NCBI RefSeq assembly: GCF_017742835.1
Contig: NZ_CP072392.1
Span: forward strand, 1,720,385-1,784,384
Reading direction: 5' to 3'
From: Aquabacter sp. L1I39
Lineage (GTDB): Bacteria > Pseudomonadota > Alphaproteobacteria > Rhizobiales > Xanthobacteraceae
DNA: 64,000 bases
Below, piece after piece: positions 29,887 through 38,034 of the stretch. Positions within the stretch are counted from its first letter, which is position 1. Every line of letters starts with the position of its first letter. Under the pieces are notes generated by a model. That model was not told the DNA's origin, did no database searches, and was given only the letters and a program-made list of their open reading frames with translations. A program made the position numbers and the translations under genes.

Positions 29887-31704
29887 CTACTGCCCCTTAC
29901 CCAGCACCATGGTGGTGAAGGTCCGCAGGATGATCCACAGGTCGGTCTTGATCCAGTCCACCGGATCCAGGAGGCGCATGGCATAAGCGTGGTCGTAGGA
30001 GACCTTGGAGCGCACATCCTCAATTGAGGCGTCATAGCCCTGATTGACCTGGGCAAGGCCGGTAATGCCCGGTTTCAAGCCGAAGGTGCGCTCCACATAG
30101 AAGGGGATCTCGGTCTCCAGCTTCTGAAAGAAGACCGGCCGCTCCGGCCGCGGCCCGACGATCGACATCTCCCCCTTGAGCACATTGATGGCCTGGGGCA
30201 GTTCGTCGATGCGAGTCTTGCGCATGAAGCGGCCGATGGGCGTCACCCGCGGATCGTTGGCCGAGGCCCACACCGCGCCGGTGCGTGCCTCGGCATCCAC
30301 ACGCATGGTGCGGAACTTATACAGATAGAAGAGGTGCGTGCAGGTGGGCGTCGACTGGCCGACGCGGATCTGGCGATAGAAGACCGGCCCCTTGGATGTG
30401 AGCTTGATGGCGAGGGCCACCGGTATGAAGACGATGATCAGCACCATCATCGCGATGGCGCCGACGACGATGTCGAACGCCCGCTTCCCCACGCGCACCA
30501 AGGGATGCGTGAAGTCTTCCCCGTCCAGTTCCACCTTGCTCTCCCCAGCCCGCGCCCAGCGCCCCTTGTCCCGTCCAGTCACCTGCCGGAAGGCACCCAC
30601 CAGCCCCGCCGCATGGCCTTCCACGAAATAGGCCGCCAGCCGCGCCGGCTTCGGCAGCGCCTCCGGTGCCAGGATTGCGGCGGTGGCGAAGCCATAAAAG
30701 GCGACCTGTCCCGCAAATGCGAGCACGTACAGGGCAGACCCTGTGAAGGCGAGCACCAGATTTGTCGCGAACGCCAGCACCAGCAGGACCGGAGCCAGCG
30801 CCCGCAAGGCCTTGCCGGACAGGAACACAAAGGCGAGTCCAGGTCTGCGAGGGTCGGCGAGGGCCACCAGCCGCAGCGCCTGCTGCACATTGCCCGAAGC
30901 GATGCGGACCCGGCGGCGGAATTCCTGGCCGCGCTCGGTGCGCTCCTCCTCATAGGCCACCATGCCGCGGTCATAGATGGCACGCGCCCCGGCGGCGACC
31001 ATGCGCATGGGCAGGACCACATCGTCATTGATGGTATCGGCGGGAAGCGGCGTGAAGAGCTCGCGGCGAAACAGGTAGAAGGCGCCATGCACGCCGATTG
31101 GCGCCGCCAGTGCGGCCTCGTCCGCCTTGATGGCCGTCTGATAGGCCCAATAGCGTGCCTCCCCGGCGCTGCCCGCCTGCCGCAGCGCATAGGTGGCGGC
31201 GACCACCCCAGTACCGGGATCGGCAAAGTGGGCTGCCGCCCGCTTCAGGCTGTCAGGCGACAGATGGGCGGAGACGTCGGACAGGCCGACAATGCCCGGC
31301 TTCAGGCTCCCGATGACATCGTTCAGCACCGCCACCTTGCCGCGATTGAGCGGGAAGGCTCGGATTTGCGCGTTCAGGCCGGCGCAAGCTGGTGATGTCA
31401 GCGCGGCGCGGGCCGCCTCCTCGGTGCCGTCGGTGCAGCCGTCACAGGCGACGATGACCGTGAGGAGGTGGTGCGGATAGTCGAGCCGCGCGCAATCCTC
31501 CAGCTTTCCTGCGATGAAGCGGGCTTCCTGATAGGCGGGAATGACCAGGGTGATGGGCGGCAGCGCATCTGCCGGCAAGGCGGCGGGCACGGCAGGCAAC
31601 GGACGGCGGCGGGCGAGCGCCCGCAGCAGAAGGGGATAGAGCGCGTGGTGATAGACCACACCGATCACGCTGGCCCAGAACAGGATTTCGAGGGTCGGCT
31701 TCAT
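29887..31704 (-). CDS. GT2 glycosyltransferase fused to a phosphoglycosyl transferase
   Basis: A 605-residue two-part membrane enzyme. Residues about 50-275 form a GT2 domain (LPPITLVIPAYQEARFIAGK, VACDGCTDGT, SDVSAHLSP). Several hydrophobic helices follow (about 285-380). Residues about 400-605 form a monotopic phosphoglycosyl transferase: KRAFDIVVGAIAMM membrane hairpin, KFRTMRVDAEA, the Asp-Glu dyad in RKTRIDELPQ, and VGPRPERPVF. The C-terminal part would attach the first sugar phosphate to undecaprenyl phosphate and the GT2 part would add another sugar. It overlaps the end of the upstream GT4 gene by four bases, so they form a minus-strand operon. Confidence 0.9.
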   Translation of the reverse strand: MKPTLEILFWASVIGVVYHHALYPLLLRALARRRPLPAVPAALPADALPPITLVIPAYQEARFIAGKLEDCARLDYPHHLLTVIVACDGCTDGTEEAARAALTSPACAGLNAQIRAFPLNRGKVAVLNDVIGSLKPGIVGLSDVSAHLSPDSLKRAAAHFADPGTGVVAATYALRQAGSAGEARYWAYQTAIKADEAALAAPIGVHGAFYLFRRELFTPLPADTINDDVVLPMRMVAAGARAIYDRGMVAYEEERTERGQEFRRRVRIASGNVQQALRLVALADPRRPGLAFVFLSGKALRALAPVLLVLAFATNLVLAFTGSALYVLAFAGQVAFYGFATAAILAPEALPKPARLAAYFVEGHAAGLVGAFRQVTGRDKGRWARAGESKVELDGEDFTHPLVRVGKRAFDIVVGAIAMMVLIIVFIPVALAIKLTSKGPVFYRQIRVGQSTPTCTHLFYLYKFRTMRVDAEARTGAVWASANDPRVTPIGRFMRKTRIDELPQAINVLKGEMSIVGPRPERPVFFQKLETEIPFYVERTFGLKPGITGLAQVNQGYDASIEDVRSKVSYDHAYAMRLLDPVDWIKTDLWIILRTFTTMVLGKGQ

Positions 31705-32756
31705 GGCCGGGGAAGGTCCGTCAGTTCCTCATAGGCCGCCACCATGCGGTCCCACGAGAAATGGTCGAGAACGAAGGCGCGCAGGTCGGCCGGACGCGGT
31801 GCTTGAAGGGTGGTCTGGAGCGCGCCCGCGAGCGCGGCCGGGTCGCCCGGCGGCACCAGTTCACCACTCTCCGGACAGATCCCCTCTTCCACCGATCCCA
31901 CACGGCTCGCCACCACCGGCACCCCGCAGGCCTGCGCCTCCAGCACCGAAAGGGGCAGCCCTTCATTGCGCGACGGCAAGCACATGACGTCGAAAGCCGG
32001 ATAGACGGCAGGCATGTCGCCCCGATGACCGAGAAAGATCACGCGGTTCGCAAGCCCCAGCGCAGCGGCCTGCGCCCGCAAGGCGCCCTCGCGGCTGCCG
32101 TGACCCACCAGAGCCAGGTGCACTCCGGGCAATTTAGTCATCGCGGCGATGAGCACGTCATGGCCCTTCACCTCCTCCATGCGCCCCGCCGTGCCGACCA
32201 GGGGCACGCGAAGGGGCAAGCCGAGGCTCTCCCGCGCGGCATTTTGGTCGGCGGGCCGGAAGCGATCGGTATCGATGGCATTGCGGATCACGCGCACCCG
32301 GCAGCACGGCATGCCCCCCCGCACCACCTTGGCCACCCCCTCGGAAACAGCCACCACGCGCGGCCGGACCAGCGCCGAGAGGACACGCGCCATCTGGCGC
32401 CGGCGCGGCGCACCATAATGCCAGACATCATGCTCTACATAGGCCACCACGGGCACACCGGCCAGACGGGCGGCGAGACCGCCATAGAGCAGGGGGCCGA
32501 TATGGTGAGTGACCACCGCTCTGGGCTTCAGCGCGCGCAGCCGCCGCGCGAGGCGCAGCACGAAGGCCGGCTGCAACCCCGCCGGCTTCTCCAGCCCCTC
32601 CACCGAAAACGAAGCTGTCGCCGGCCAGTGGGCGCGAATTTGGGCGGTGCTCCAGTCCAGGCTCAGCACCGGATTGACGCCGGGGAGCCTTGAGGCCAGA
32701 TCGAGCGACAGCGTCTCGATACCTCCAGGGCTAAGGCGTTGAACGATTTGCACCAT
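31701..32756 (-). CDS. Glycosyltransferase family 4
   Basis: A 351-residue GT-B enzyme: MVQIVQRLSPGGIETLSLDLA at the N-terminus, VGTAGRMEEVKGHDVLI in the linker and SRNEGLPLSVLEAQACGVPV in the donor site. The start at 32756 (ATG) is preferred over a TTG at 32801 because the conserved fold begins there. It precedes the GT2-PGT fusion, with a 4-bp overlap, and is divergent from the STAS operon. Linkage specificity is unknown. Confidence 0.87.
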   Translation of the reverse strand: MVQIVQRLSPGGIETLSLDLASRLPGVNPVLSLDWSTAQIRAHWPATASFSVEGLEKPAGLQPAFVLRLARRLRALKPRAVVTHHIGPLLYGGLAARLAGVPVVAYVEHDVWHYGAPRRRQMARVLSALVRPRVVAVSEGVAKVVRGGMPCCRVRVIRNAIDTDRFRPADQNAARESLGLPLRVPLVGTAGRMEEVKGHDVLIAAMTKLPGVHLALVGHGSREGALRAQAAALGLANRVIFLGHRGDMPAVYPAFDVMCLPSRNEGLPLSVLEAQACGVPVVASRVGSVEEGICPESGELVPPGDPAALAGALQTTLQAPRPADLRAFVLDHFSWDRMVAAYEELTDLPRP

Positions 32757-32787
32757 TCCGCCCGCCACGGCCGTCTCCCAACGGTTG

Positions 32788-32812
32788 CTGATCGGCACCA
32801 AATCAGCCGATC
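32788..32812. promoter_or_regulatory. Overlapping inverted repeats in the divergent GT4/STAS promoter region
   Basis: GATCGGC (32790-32796) and GCCGATC (32806-32812) are 9 bp apart. GCTGAT (32788-32793) and ATCAGC (32802-32807) form a second, shifted pair. Both lie in the 157-bp gap between the divergent operons, so one factor could control both. A further palindrome CGCTGCG-T-CGCAGCG lies at 32859-32873, close to the STAS gene. Confidence 0.45.
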
Positions 32813-32913
32813 TTTACCCGCTATTAAGGTAAATCATTTGTTGTTGCGAGAGCGAGAGCGCTGCGTCGCAGCGTTCCGCGACGACGCGATCGGACGTCGC
32901 TCGGGGGAGTGTC

Positions 32914-33195
32914 ATGGCTAGGCTGGTGGAGATCACGGACGACATGGACGCCGCGGCCATGACCCGCCTGAAGCCTCTGTTCGAGGAGCTGGGCGGCGGC
33001 GCGGACGACGTGACCCTCGATTTGTCCGGCGTGGAGTTCGTCGATTCGTCCGGAATTGGTGGAATCGTGTTCCTTTACAAGAGATTGCGCATCGCCGGCC
33101 GCAAGCTTCGGCTGCGCGGGGCGAGCGGCCAGCCGCTCCAGCTCATCACTCATCTGCGCCTCTCCGACTTGATCGAAGGCGGACGCAAGGCATGA
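32914..33195 (+). CDS. STAS-domain protein (anti-sigma-factor antagonist-like)
   Basis: A 93-residue single STAS domain. The strand LVEITDDMDAAAMTRLKPLFEELG leads to VTLDLSGVEFVDSSGIGGIVFL, where the DSSG serine is the site phosphorylated in SpoIIAA-type antagonists. Such proteins act in partner-switching with an anti-sigma kinase, or regulate transporters and enzymes. No RsbW-type kinase or SpoIIE phosphatase gene is nearby. It heads the operon STAS-lipoprotein-exporter-ATPase, with its TGA overlapping the next ATG (ATGA), so it is probably made in step with the export apparatus. Confidence 0.88.
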   Translation: MARLVEITDDMDAAAMTRLKPLFEELGGGADDVTLDLSGVEFVDSSGIGGIVFLYKRLRIAGRKLRLRGASGQPLQLITHLRLSDLIEGGRKA

Positions 33196-33554
33196 TCCCG
33201 CGCGGCACCCCTCTCCTGCTCCTGACCATGGGCCTCACTTTGTCGGGCTGCGCCAACGTCTCCCTCACGCCCTGGCCACCCGAGGGGACCGGCGGGCTGG
33301 CGGAGCGGCGCCCGTCCACGGATGCGCGAATCGATGCGTTGCAGCAGCGCCTGTTCCGCCTCGCCGAGCGCAATGCCCGCTACTATGCCGCCGCCGCCTT
33401 CCAGGACGCAGAGTTGATGATGATCCAGGTTCGACGGCTCTCGGAAGGCGGCTTTCCCGAGGACGCGGAAATCGAGATCGCCAAGCTCAAGCAGCAGTTG
33501 AACAAGGTCGAGCGCGAGGTGGCGGAAGCCACCACTTCTCGGAAGGGCCCATGA
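33192..33554 (+). CDS. Small lipoprotein with coiled coil
   Basis: A 120-residue protein with a lipoprotein signal peptide and lipobox LTLSGC (Cys about 20). A Pro/Gly-rich linker leads to a long helical part with coiled-coil character (RIDALQQRLFRLAERNARYY, EIEIAKLKQQLNKVEREV). No known family was recognised. Its position between the STAS gene and the multi-SLBB exporter suggests an envelope partner of the exporter. It overlaps the STAS stop and ends 1 bp before the exporter start. Confidence 0.75.
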   Translation: MIPRGTPLLLLTMGLTLSGCANVSLTPWPPEGTGGLAERRPSTDARIDALQQRLFRLAERNARYYAAAAFQDAELMMIQVRRLSEGGFPEDAEIEIAKLKQQLNKVEREVAEATTSRKGP

Positions 33555-33555
33555 C

Positions 33556-35727
33556 ATGAGGGTGATCCGACCGCACCTGACCGCCCCCCAGCCGTGGCCC
33601 CCGCTGCGGCTGATCGCTTTTGCCTGGTCCCTGCTTCTTCTCCTGCTGGCCCTGCCTGGCGCCGCCAGCGCGCAGTCCGCCGGCGCGGATGATGACGCCC
33701 GGCTGCGGGCCGGCGATATCCTGGCCATCGCGCTGCCGGGCGAGCCTGCGCTCAACACCGACCTGCCCATCGACCGGCGCGGCCGCGTGACGCTGCCCGA
33801 AGTGGGACAGGTGGAAGTGGCCGGCCGCACCGTCACGGAGGCGGGAACGCTGATCCGCAACGCCTTGTCAAAGGCCTATCGTGATGTCGGCCGGTTGGCC
33901 GTCACCCTGAAGGAGCGGCGCCTCTACATCACGGTTCTCGGCTATGTGGGCAAGCCGGGCGAGGTGGACCTCCCCGCCAATGCCACGGTCCAGGAAGCCA
34001 TTACCGCCGCGGGTGGACTGTTGCAGGGCGCCCAGCTGGACAAGTTGCAGGTCCGGCGCGGCAACCGCGTGATCGTGTTCGATTATAAGAGGTATTTGGA
34101 CACCGGAAATCCTAAGGATATCCCCCAGCTCCAGCCCCTCGACGTGATCTTTGTGCCCTCCTCGCCGGCCACCGGCAACGTGCAGATCAATTTCGACGGC
34201 CGCACCCTGGCTGAACAGGGCGACGCGGCAGAAAGCACGCAGGCCATCAAGGTGTTCGGCGAAGTGAACCGTCCCGGCTCGTTCGCTTTCAAGGATGGAC
34301 TGACGGTGGTGGACATGATCATGCGGGCAGGCGGCATCACCCGCTATGCCTCCATCGACCAGATCCGCGTCATAGAGGGCGGCGAGCCTGCGGTGTTCAA
34401 CCTGCGCCGCTTCCTCGACACCGGCGATGCCAAGCTGATGCCCCCGCTGCGCCCCGGCGCCACCATCTTCGTCCCCCGCCAGGAGGAGGAGATCCGCCGC
34501 TCCGTACGCACTGTCTATGTCATCGGCGAGGTCAACCGTCCCGGCTCGTTGGAGGCACCGCCGGACGCCAAGCTCCTGGAAATCCTTGCCAATGCCGGTG
34601 GACCCACGCGCTATGCCGAAACCACGCGCCTGCGCATCCTGAAGGCGGACGGCTCGGTGGTGCCCTTCAACCTCGCCGCCTACACGGAAGGCGACAAGAA
34701 GGCACTGCCGGACATCATGCCGGGCGATGCCATCTATGTTCCGGAGAAGATCGAATCCGCCGACCGGCCGTCGTGGCTGAAGATCCCGCCCACCCGGGCC
34801 GTGGAGGTGATCGGCGCCGTCAACAAGCCGTCCCGCTATGAATGGTCGTCGGAAATGAGCCTGATGGACCTTCTGGGCGAAGCTGGCGGGCCGAACCAGC
34901 GCGGCGACATCGCCCATATCCAGATCGTGCGGGCGCGCGGCGACGGCAAGCCCATGATCTTCGACTTGGGCGCCTTCCTGTCCAATGGCGGCAGCGTCAA
35001 TGACCTGCCGAAGATCCAGGCGGGCGACGTCATCCGCGTGCCCGAACTGCCGGAATCGCCCGTCGACAACAAGGGCAAGTGGGTGCAGATGGCGAAGGAA
35101 GATGTCATCTACATCATGGGCCAGGTGGCCGTGCCGGGGCGCTACGCCTTCAACAAGAGCATGACCTTCCTGGATATCCTGACCGCCGCCAACGGGCCGA
35201 CCTCGACGGCGGACCTGCGCAATGTGCGCGTCTCACATCGCGGGCTGCCCGGCTCTAAGGTCACGCAGGTGAACCTGGCCCAGTACTTCGCCACCGGCGA
35301 CGAGCGCCTCCTGCCCAAGGTGCGTAACGGCGACGTGATCTTCATCCCCGACCGCACCAATAAGGACTGGTTCGAGGATCCCAAGGAGACCACGGTGCGC
35401 GTGCTGGGCGCCGTCAACAAGCCGGGGCGCTACCGCTTCATTGCCGACATGACCTTGCTCGACCTCCTGGCCGAGGCCGGCGGACCCAGCAACGACGCCT
35501 ATGCGCAGAAGATCGTGGTGGTCAATCTCGGCTGCTGCCGCGAGCAGGCACGGGTGTTCAACCTGATCGAATTCGCCCGCACGGGCGACATTACGAAGCT
35601 GCCTGTGGTACGGCCCGGCGACACGGTCTATGTACCCAACATCAACCAGAGCGAATGGAAGATCTTCGTCGACGCTCTGCAGAACATCATACCTGTCGTC
35701 GCTCTGATCGCAGCCTTTGGCGGCTGA
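33556..35727 (+). CDS. Polysaccharide export protein with six SLBB domains
   Basis: A 723-residue OPX-like protein. A Sec signal peptide (hydrophobic core AFAWSLLLLLLALPG, AQS cleavage region) is followed by a Poly_export domain (about 50-125, LRAGDILAIALPGEP). Six SLBB repeats follow, each with a [IV]x[IV]xGxVxxPG-like strand: TVLGYVGKPGEV, KVFGEVNRPGSF, YVIGEVNRPGSL, EVIGAVNKPSRY, YIMGQVAVPGRY and RVLGAVNKPGRY. The C-terminus ends in a hydrophobic segment (LQNIIPVVALIAAFGG). Wza has fewer SLBB domains and is a lipoprotein; this protein has no lipobox, so the small lipoprotein upstream may supply the lipid anchor. The last repeat has an unusual Cys pair (LGCCRE). Confidence 0.9.
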   Translation: MRVIRPHLTAPQPWPPLRLIAFAWSLLLLLLALPGAASAQSAGADDDARLRAGDILAIALPGEPALNTDLPIDRRGRVTLPEVGQVEVAGRTVTEAGTLIRNALSKAYRDVGRLAVTLKERRLYITVLGYVGKPGEVDLPANATVQEAITAAGGLLQGAQLDKLQVRRGNRVIVFDYKRYLDTGNPKDIPQLQPLDVIFVPSSPATGNVQINFDGRTLAEQGDAAESTQAIKVFGEVNRPGSFAFKDGLTVVDMIMRAGGITRYASIDQIRVIEGGEPAVFNLRRFLDTGDAKLMPPLRPGATIFVPRQEEEIRRSVRTVYVIGEVNRPGSLEAPPDAKLLEILANAGGPTRYAETTRLRILKADGSVVPFNLAAYTEGDKKALPDIMPGDAIYVPEKIESADRPSWLKIPPTRAVEVIGAVNKPSRYEWSSEMSLMDLLGEAGGPNQRGDIAHIQIVRARGDGKPMIFDLGAFLSNGGSVNDLPKIQAGDVIRVPELPESPVDNKGKWVQMAKEDVIYIMGQVAVPGRYAFNKSMTFLDILTAANGPTSTADLRNVRVSHRGLPGSKVTQVNLAQYFATGDERLLPKVRNGDVIFIPDRTNKDWFEDPKETTVRVLGAVNKPGRYRFIADMTLLDLLAEAGGPSNDAYAQKIVVVNLGCCREQARVFNLIEFARTGDITKLPVVRPGDTVYVPNINQSEWKIFVDALQNIIPVVALIAAFGG

Positions 35728-35752
35728 CCGTCCGAAGAAGGGAACGGGCACC

Positions 35753-36439
35753 ATGTGGGGTAGAGGCCTGCGAGAGGTCGAATCGGTCTATCTCGCGACC
35801 TTCGGGCAAGGCTCGCGCGTAGTGGGGATCACCAGCGTGCGCAGCGGAAGCGGCGTCAGTGTGCTGGCGGCGGCCCTCGCGGAGCGTTGCCAGCGCCAGA
35901 ACCGCGCCCTGCTGGTGGGATTGTCCGATCCCACCGCCGCGGTTCCCGCCCAGGCCACGCAATGGATTCCCACCGACGAGGACATCGCGAGCTATGCCAG
36001 CGCCGACCTGCGCGGCTTCGATAGCCTGATTGCGGCTCCGACCCCGGAGCAGAGCTTCTCGTTCCGCAATGCCGGCGCGGTACGGGCCATGTTCGACCGT
36101 CTCTTGAACATTTACGACATGATTGTGGTGGATCTGGCGGCCGTGGAACCGCGCGAGCGCGTGGCGGTGCCGGTGACCACCGTGGCTGCCGCCTGCGAGA
36201 GCGTGATCGTCGTCTGCCTCGCCGGGCTGGATACGCGCCCGTCCATATCCCGCGCGGCCAATGTGCTTCGCCAAGCCGGCGCCCCGCTCCAGGGCGTGGT
36301 GGTGAATGACCGCTTCAACCAGACGGTTGGCGAGGAGCTCATATCGGGCGCGAGCCATTTCTCGCGGCTCGCTCCCGGCCTCGTTCACAAGTTCGTCGAC
36401 TTCGTGGAACGCACCAAGATCCTCAACACCAAGTCCTGA
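35753..36439 (+). CDS. CpsD/ParA-like P-loop protein with degenerate Walker A
   Basis: A 228-residue protein with the fold of BY-kinase/CpsD ATPases that pair with Wzz proteins. The P-loop position reads SVRSGSGVSVLAAALAERCQ, where kinases have GEGK[ST]; the catalytic lysine is missing. The Walker B-like strand YDMIVVDLAAVEP keeps an Asp, and the C-terminus (KILNTKS) has no tyrosine cluster. It is therefore probably a non-catalytic regulator or a nucleotide-independent scaffold. It ends the STAS operon and is convergent with the Wzz gene. The start at 35753 avoids overlap with the exporter; an ATG at 35717 is possible. Confidence 0.75.
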   Translation: MWGRGLREVESVYLATFGQGSRVVGITSVRSGSGVSVLAAALAERCQRQNRALLVGLSDPTAAVPAQATQWIPTDEDIASYASADLRGFDSLIAAPTPEQSFSFRNAGAVRAMFDRLLNIYDMIVVDLAAVEPRERVAVPVTTVAAACESVIVVCLAGLDTRPSISRAANVLRQAGAPLQGVVVNDRFNQTVGEELISGASHFSRLAPGLVHKFVDFVERTKILNTKS

Positions 36440-36561
36440 CGCGGCCATTCGCGGACGGACGCCGGAAGCAACCGCCTTTCCGAGAGGCCGGCCGCCGTCC
36501 GGGCCCCTGGAGCGTTCCAGCGCATTTCCGTCCGCCCATTCCCACTGCGCTCAGAAAGACT

Positions 36562-38028
36562 CTATGGCATGACCGGGCGGCCCACCTGCTGGATGCGAGG
36601 GATGCGGGCGATGACCGGGACGCCGAACAGGCGCGAGAAGTCCGAGGGGCGACGCAAGCGGGTGTCCAGCAACTCCGCCGCCCCCGCCAGCGCGCCGCCG
36701 AGCGCGATGCCGGCAATGATCCCCGCCAGCACATAGAGCACATAGCCGGGCGTGACTTTGGGAGCCGGATTGCTCGGCGGCTCCAGCACCTTCACGCGCT
36801 CGGGCGCCTCGAACTGGCCGAGCGCTCCCGTCACACGCGCCATTTCGTAACGCTTGGCCAGGGATTCGTAATTGTCGCGCGCGGTATTCACCGCCCGCTC
36901 CAGGGTCTGCTGCTGCTGCTCAATGGGGCCGAAGGCGGCGATGTCCCGCTGGAGCAGCACCGCCTGCTCCTTCATCTGCTCCACTTCCTTCTGTAGCGCC
37001 ACGCGGCGGGCCTGCACTTCCTGCAGGCGCTGGAGCTGCGAGACGAGAAGGGGCGCATTCTTGGGCTCGGTGCCGTCCTGGTTCTGGGTCACGCCGGCGG
37101 CCATGTTCCAGAGCCGGTCGAGGTCCGTGGATTCGATGTCTCGGGCCGAGGCAAGCAGGTGCTGCCGCTCTTCCTCCAGGCGCGACAGCTTGCGCATGGC
37201 CGCCTGCACCTCCGAATGCTGATCGGTGTAGCGGGCGCGAAGGGAGGCCAGCTCCGCGGAAACCTGGACGATGGCCTCTTCGATCCGGCCCACCAGCGGA
37301 TTGGTGGTGGCGAGGCGCTTGCGGAAATCCTGGGCCGTGGCGTCGGCGCTCCCGAGGTCCATCTCCTTGGCCTCGATCTGCTGCTGCAGCGTGGCGAGGC
37401 GGCCAACGGTCGAATTGTAGATGGCGGGCAGCTTGTCCGCATTGGCGATCTTGAAGTCCGAAAAGGCCTTCTCGGCCTGGTCGAGGGCCTGCTTGCGTTC
37501 ATCCATCTGCTGCTTGAGGAAGCGCTCGCTGTCTTCCACCGCCGTGCGCTCCGGCGAGACGAGGCGCTCGATGAAGCGGCGGGACAGCGCCTGCAGCACC
37601 GCAGAGGGCGAGGTCGGGTCCAGCGCCCGGTAGCGCATCTCGATGATGTCGGTGCCGAGCAATTGGATGTTCACGGCTCCGGAAAGGGCGCGGACCATAT
37701 TGTCCCGCTCCTTGGGATCTGTGTTGGGGCCGATCCGCCCGAGATCCTCCAATACGCGCCCCAGCACCACTTCCGAGTGGGCGAGCGCGATGAGGGCGGA
37801 CATGCGTTCTTTCAGATTGGGGCTGACCGCAATGTCATTCAGGATCGGGTTGAGCTTGGCATTTTCCTGCACCAGCAAAGTCATGCGCGCTTCGTAACGC
37901 TGTGGAGCGACGCTGGCCGCGATGATGGCCAGCGGCGGCAGGAGCAGAACCGGGATGAAGGCCAGGAACCGCCGGCGCCACGCCACCTGGACGATGTAGG
38001 CGATGGTATCAGCCGTGTTGTCCAACAT
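36562..38028 (-). CDS. Wzz/GumC-type polysaccharide copolymerase
   Basis: A 488-residue inner-membrane protein with TM1 (about 22-44), a large periplasmic part and TM2 (about 430-455, YVLYVLAGIIAGIALGGALAG). The periplasmic part has long coiled coils (about 160-400; FLKQQMDERKQALDQAEKAF, QLQRLQEVQARRVALQKEVE). The proline-rich motif before TM2 (LEPPSNPAPKVTPG) is typical of Wzz/PCP-2a proteins that control chain length. The cytoplasmic tail is short and has no kinase domain, consistent with a separate ATPase partner. It follows the OmpA-like lipoprotein gene by 6 bp. Confidence 0.9.
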   Translation of the reverse strand: MLDNTADTIAYIVQVAWRRRFLAFIPVLLLPPLAIIAASVAPQRYEARMTLLVQENAKLNPILNDIAVSPNLKERMSALIALAHSEVVLGRVLEDLGRIGPNTDPKERDNMVRALSGAVNIQLLGTDIIEMRYRALDPTSPSAVLQALSRRFIERLVSPERTAVEDSERFLKQQMDERKQALDQAEKAFSDFKIANADKLPAIYNSTVGRLATLQQQIEAKEMDLGSADATAQDFRKRLATTNPLVGRIEEAIVQVSAELASLRARYTDQHSEVQAAMRKLSRLEEERQHLLASARDIESTDLDRLWNMAAGVTQNQDGTEPKNAPLLVSQLQRLQEVQARRVALQKEVEQMKEQAVLLQRDIAAFGPIEQQQQTLERAVNTARDNYESLAKRYEMARVTGALGQFEAPERVKVLEPPSNPAPKVTPGYVLYVLAGIIAGIALGGALAGAAELLDTRLRRPSDFSRLFGVPVIARIPRIQQVGRPVMP

Positions 38029-38034
38029 ACCGTC

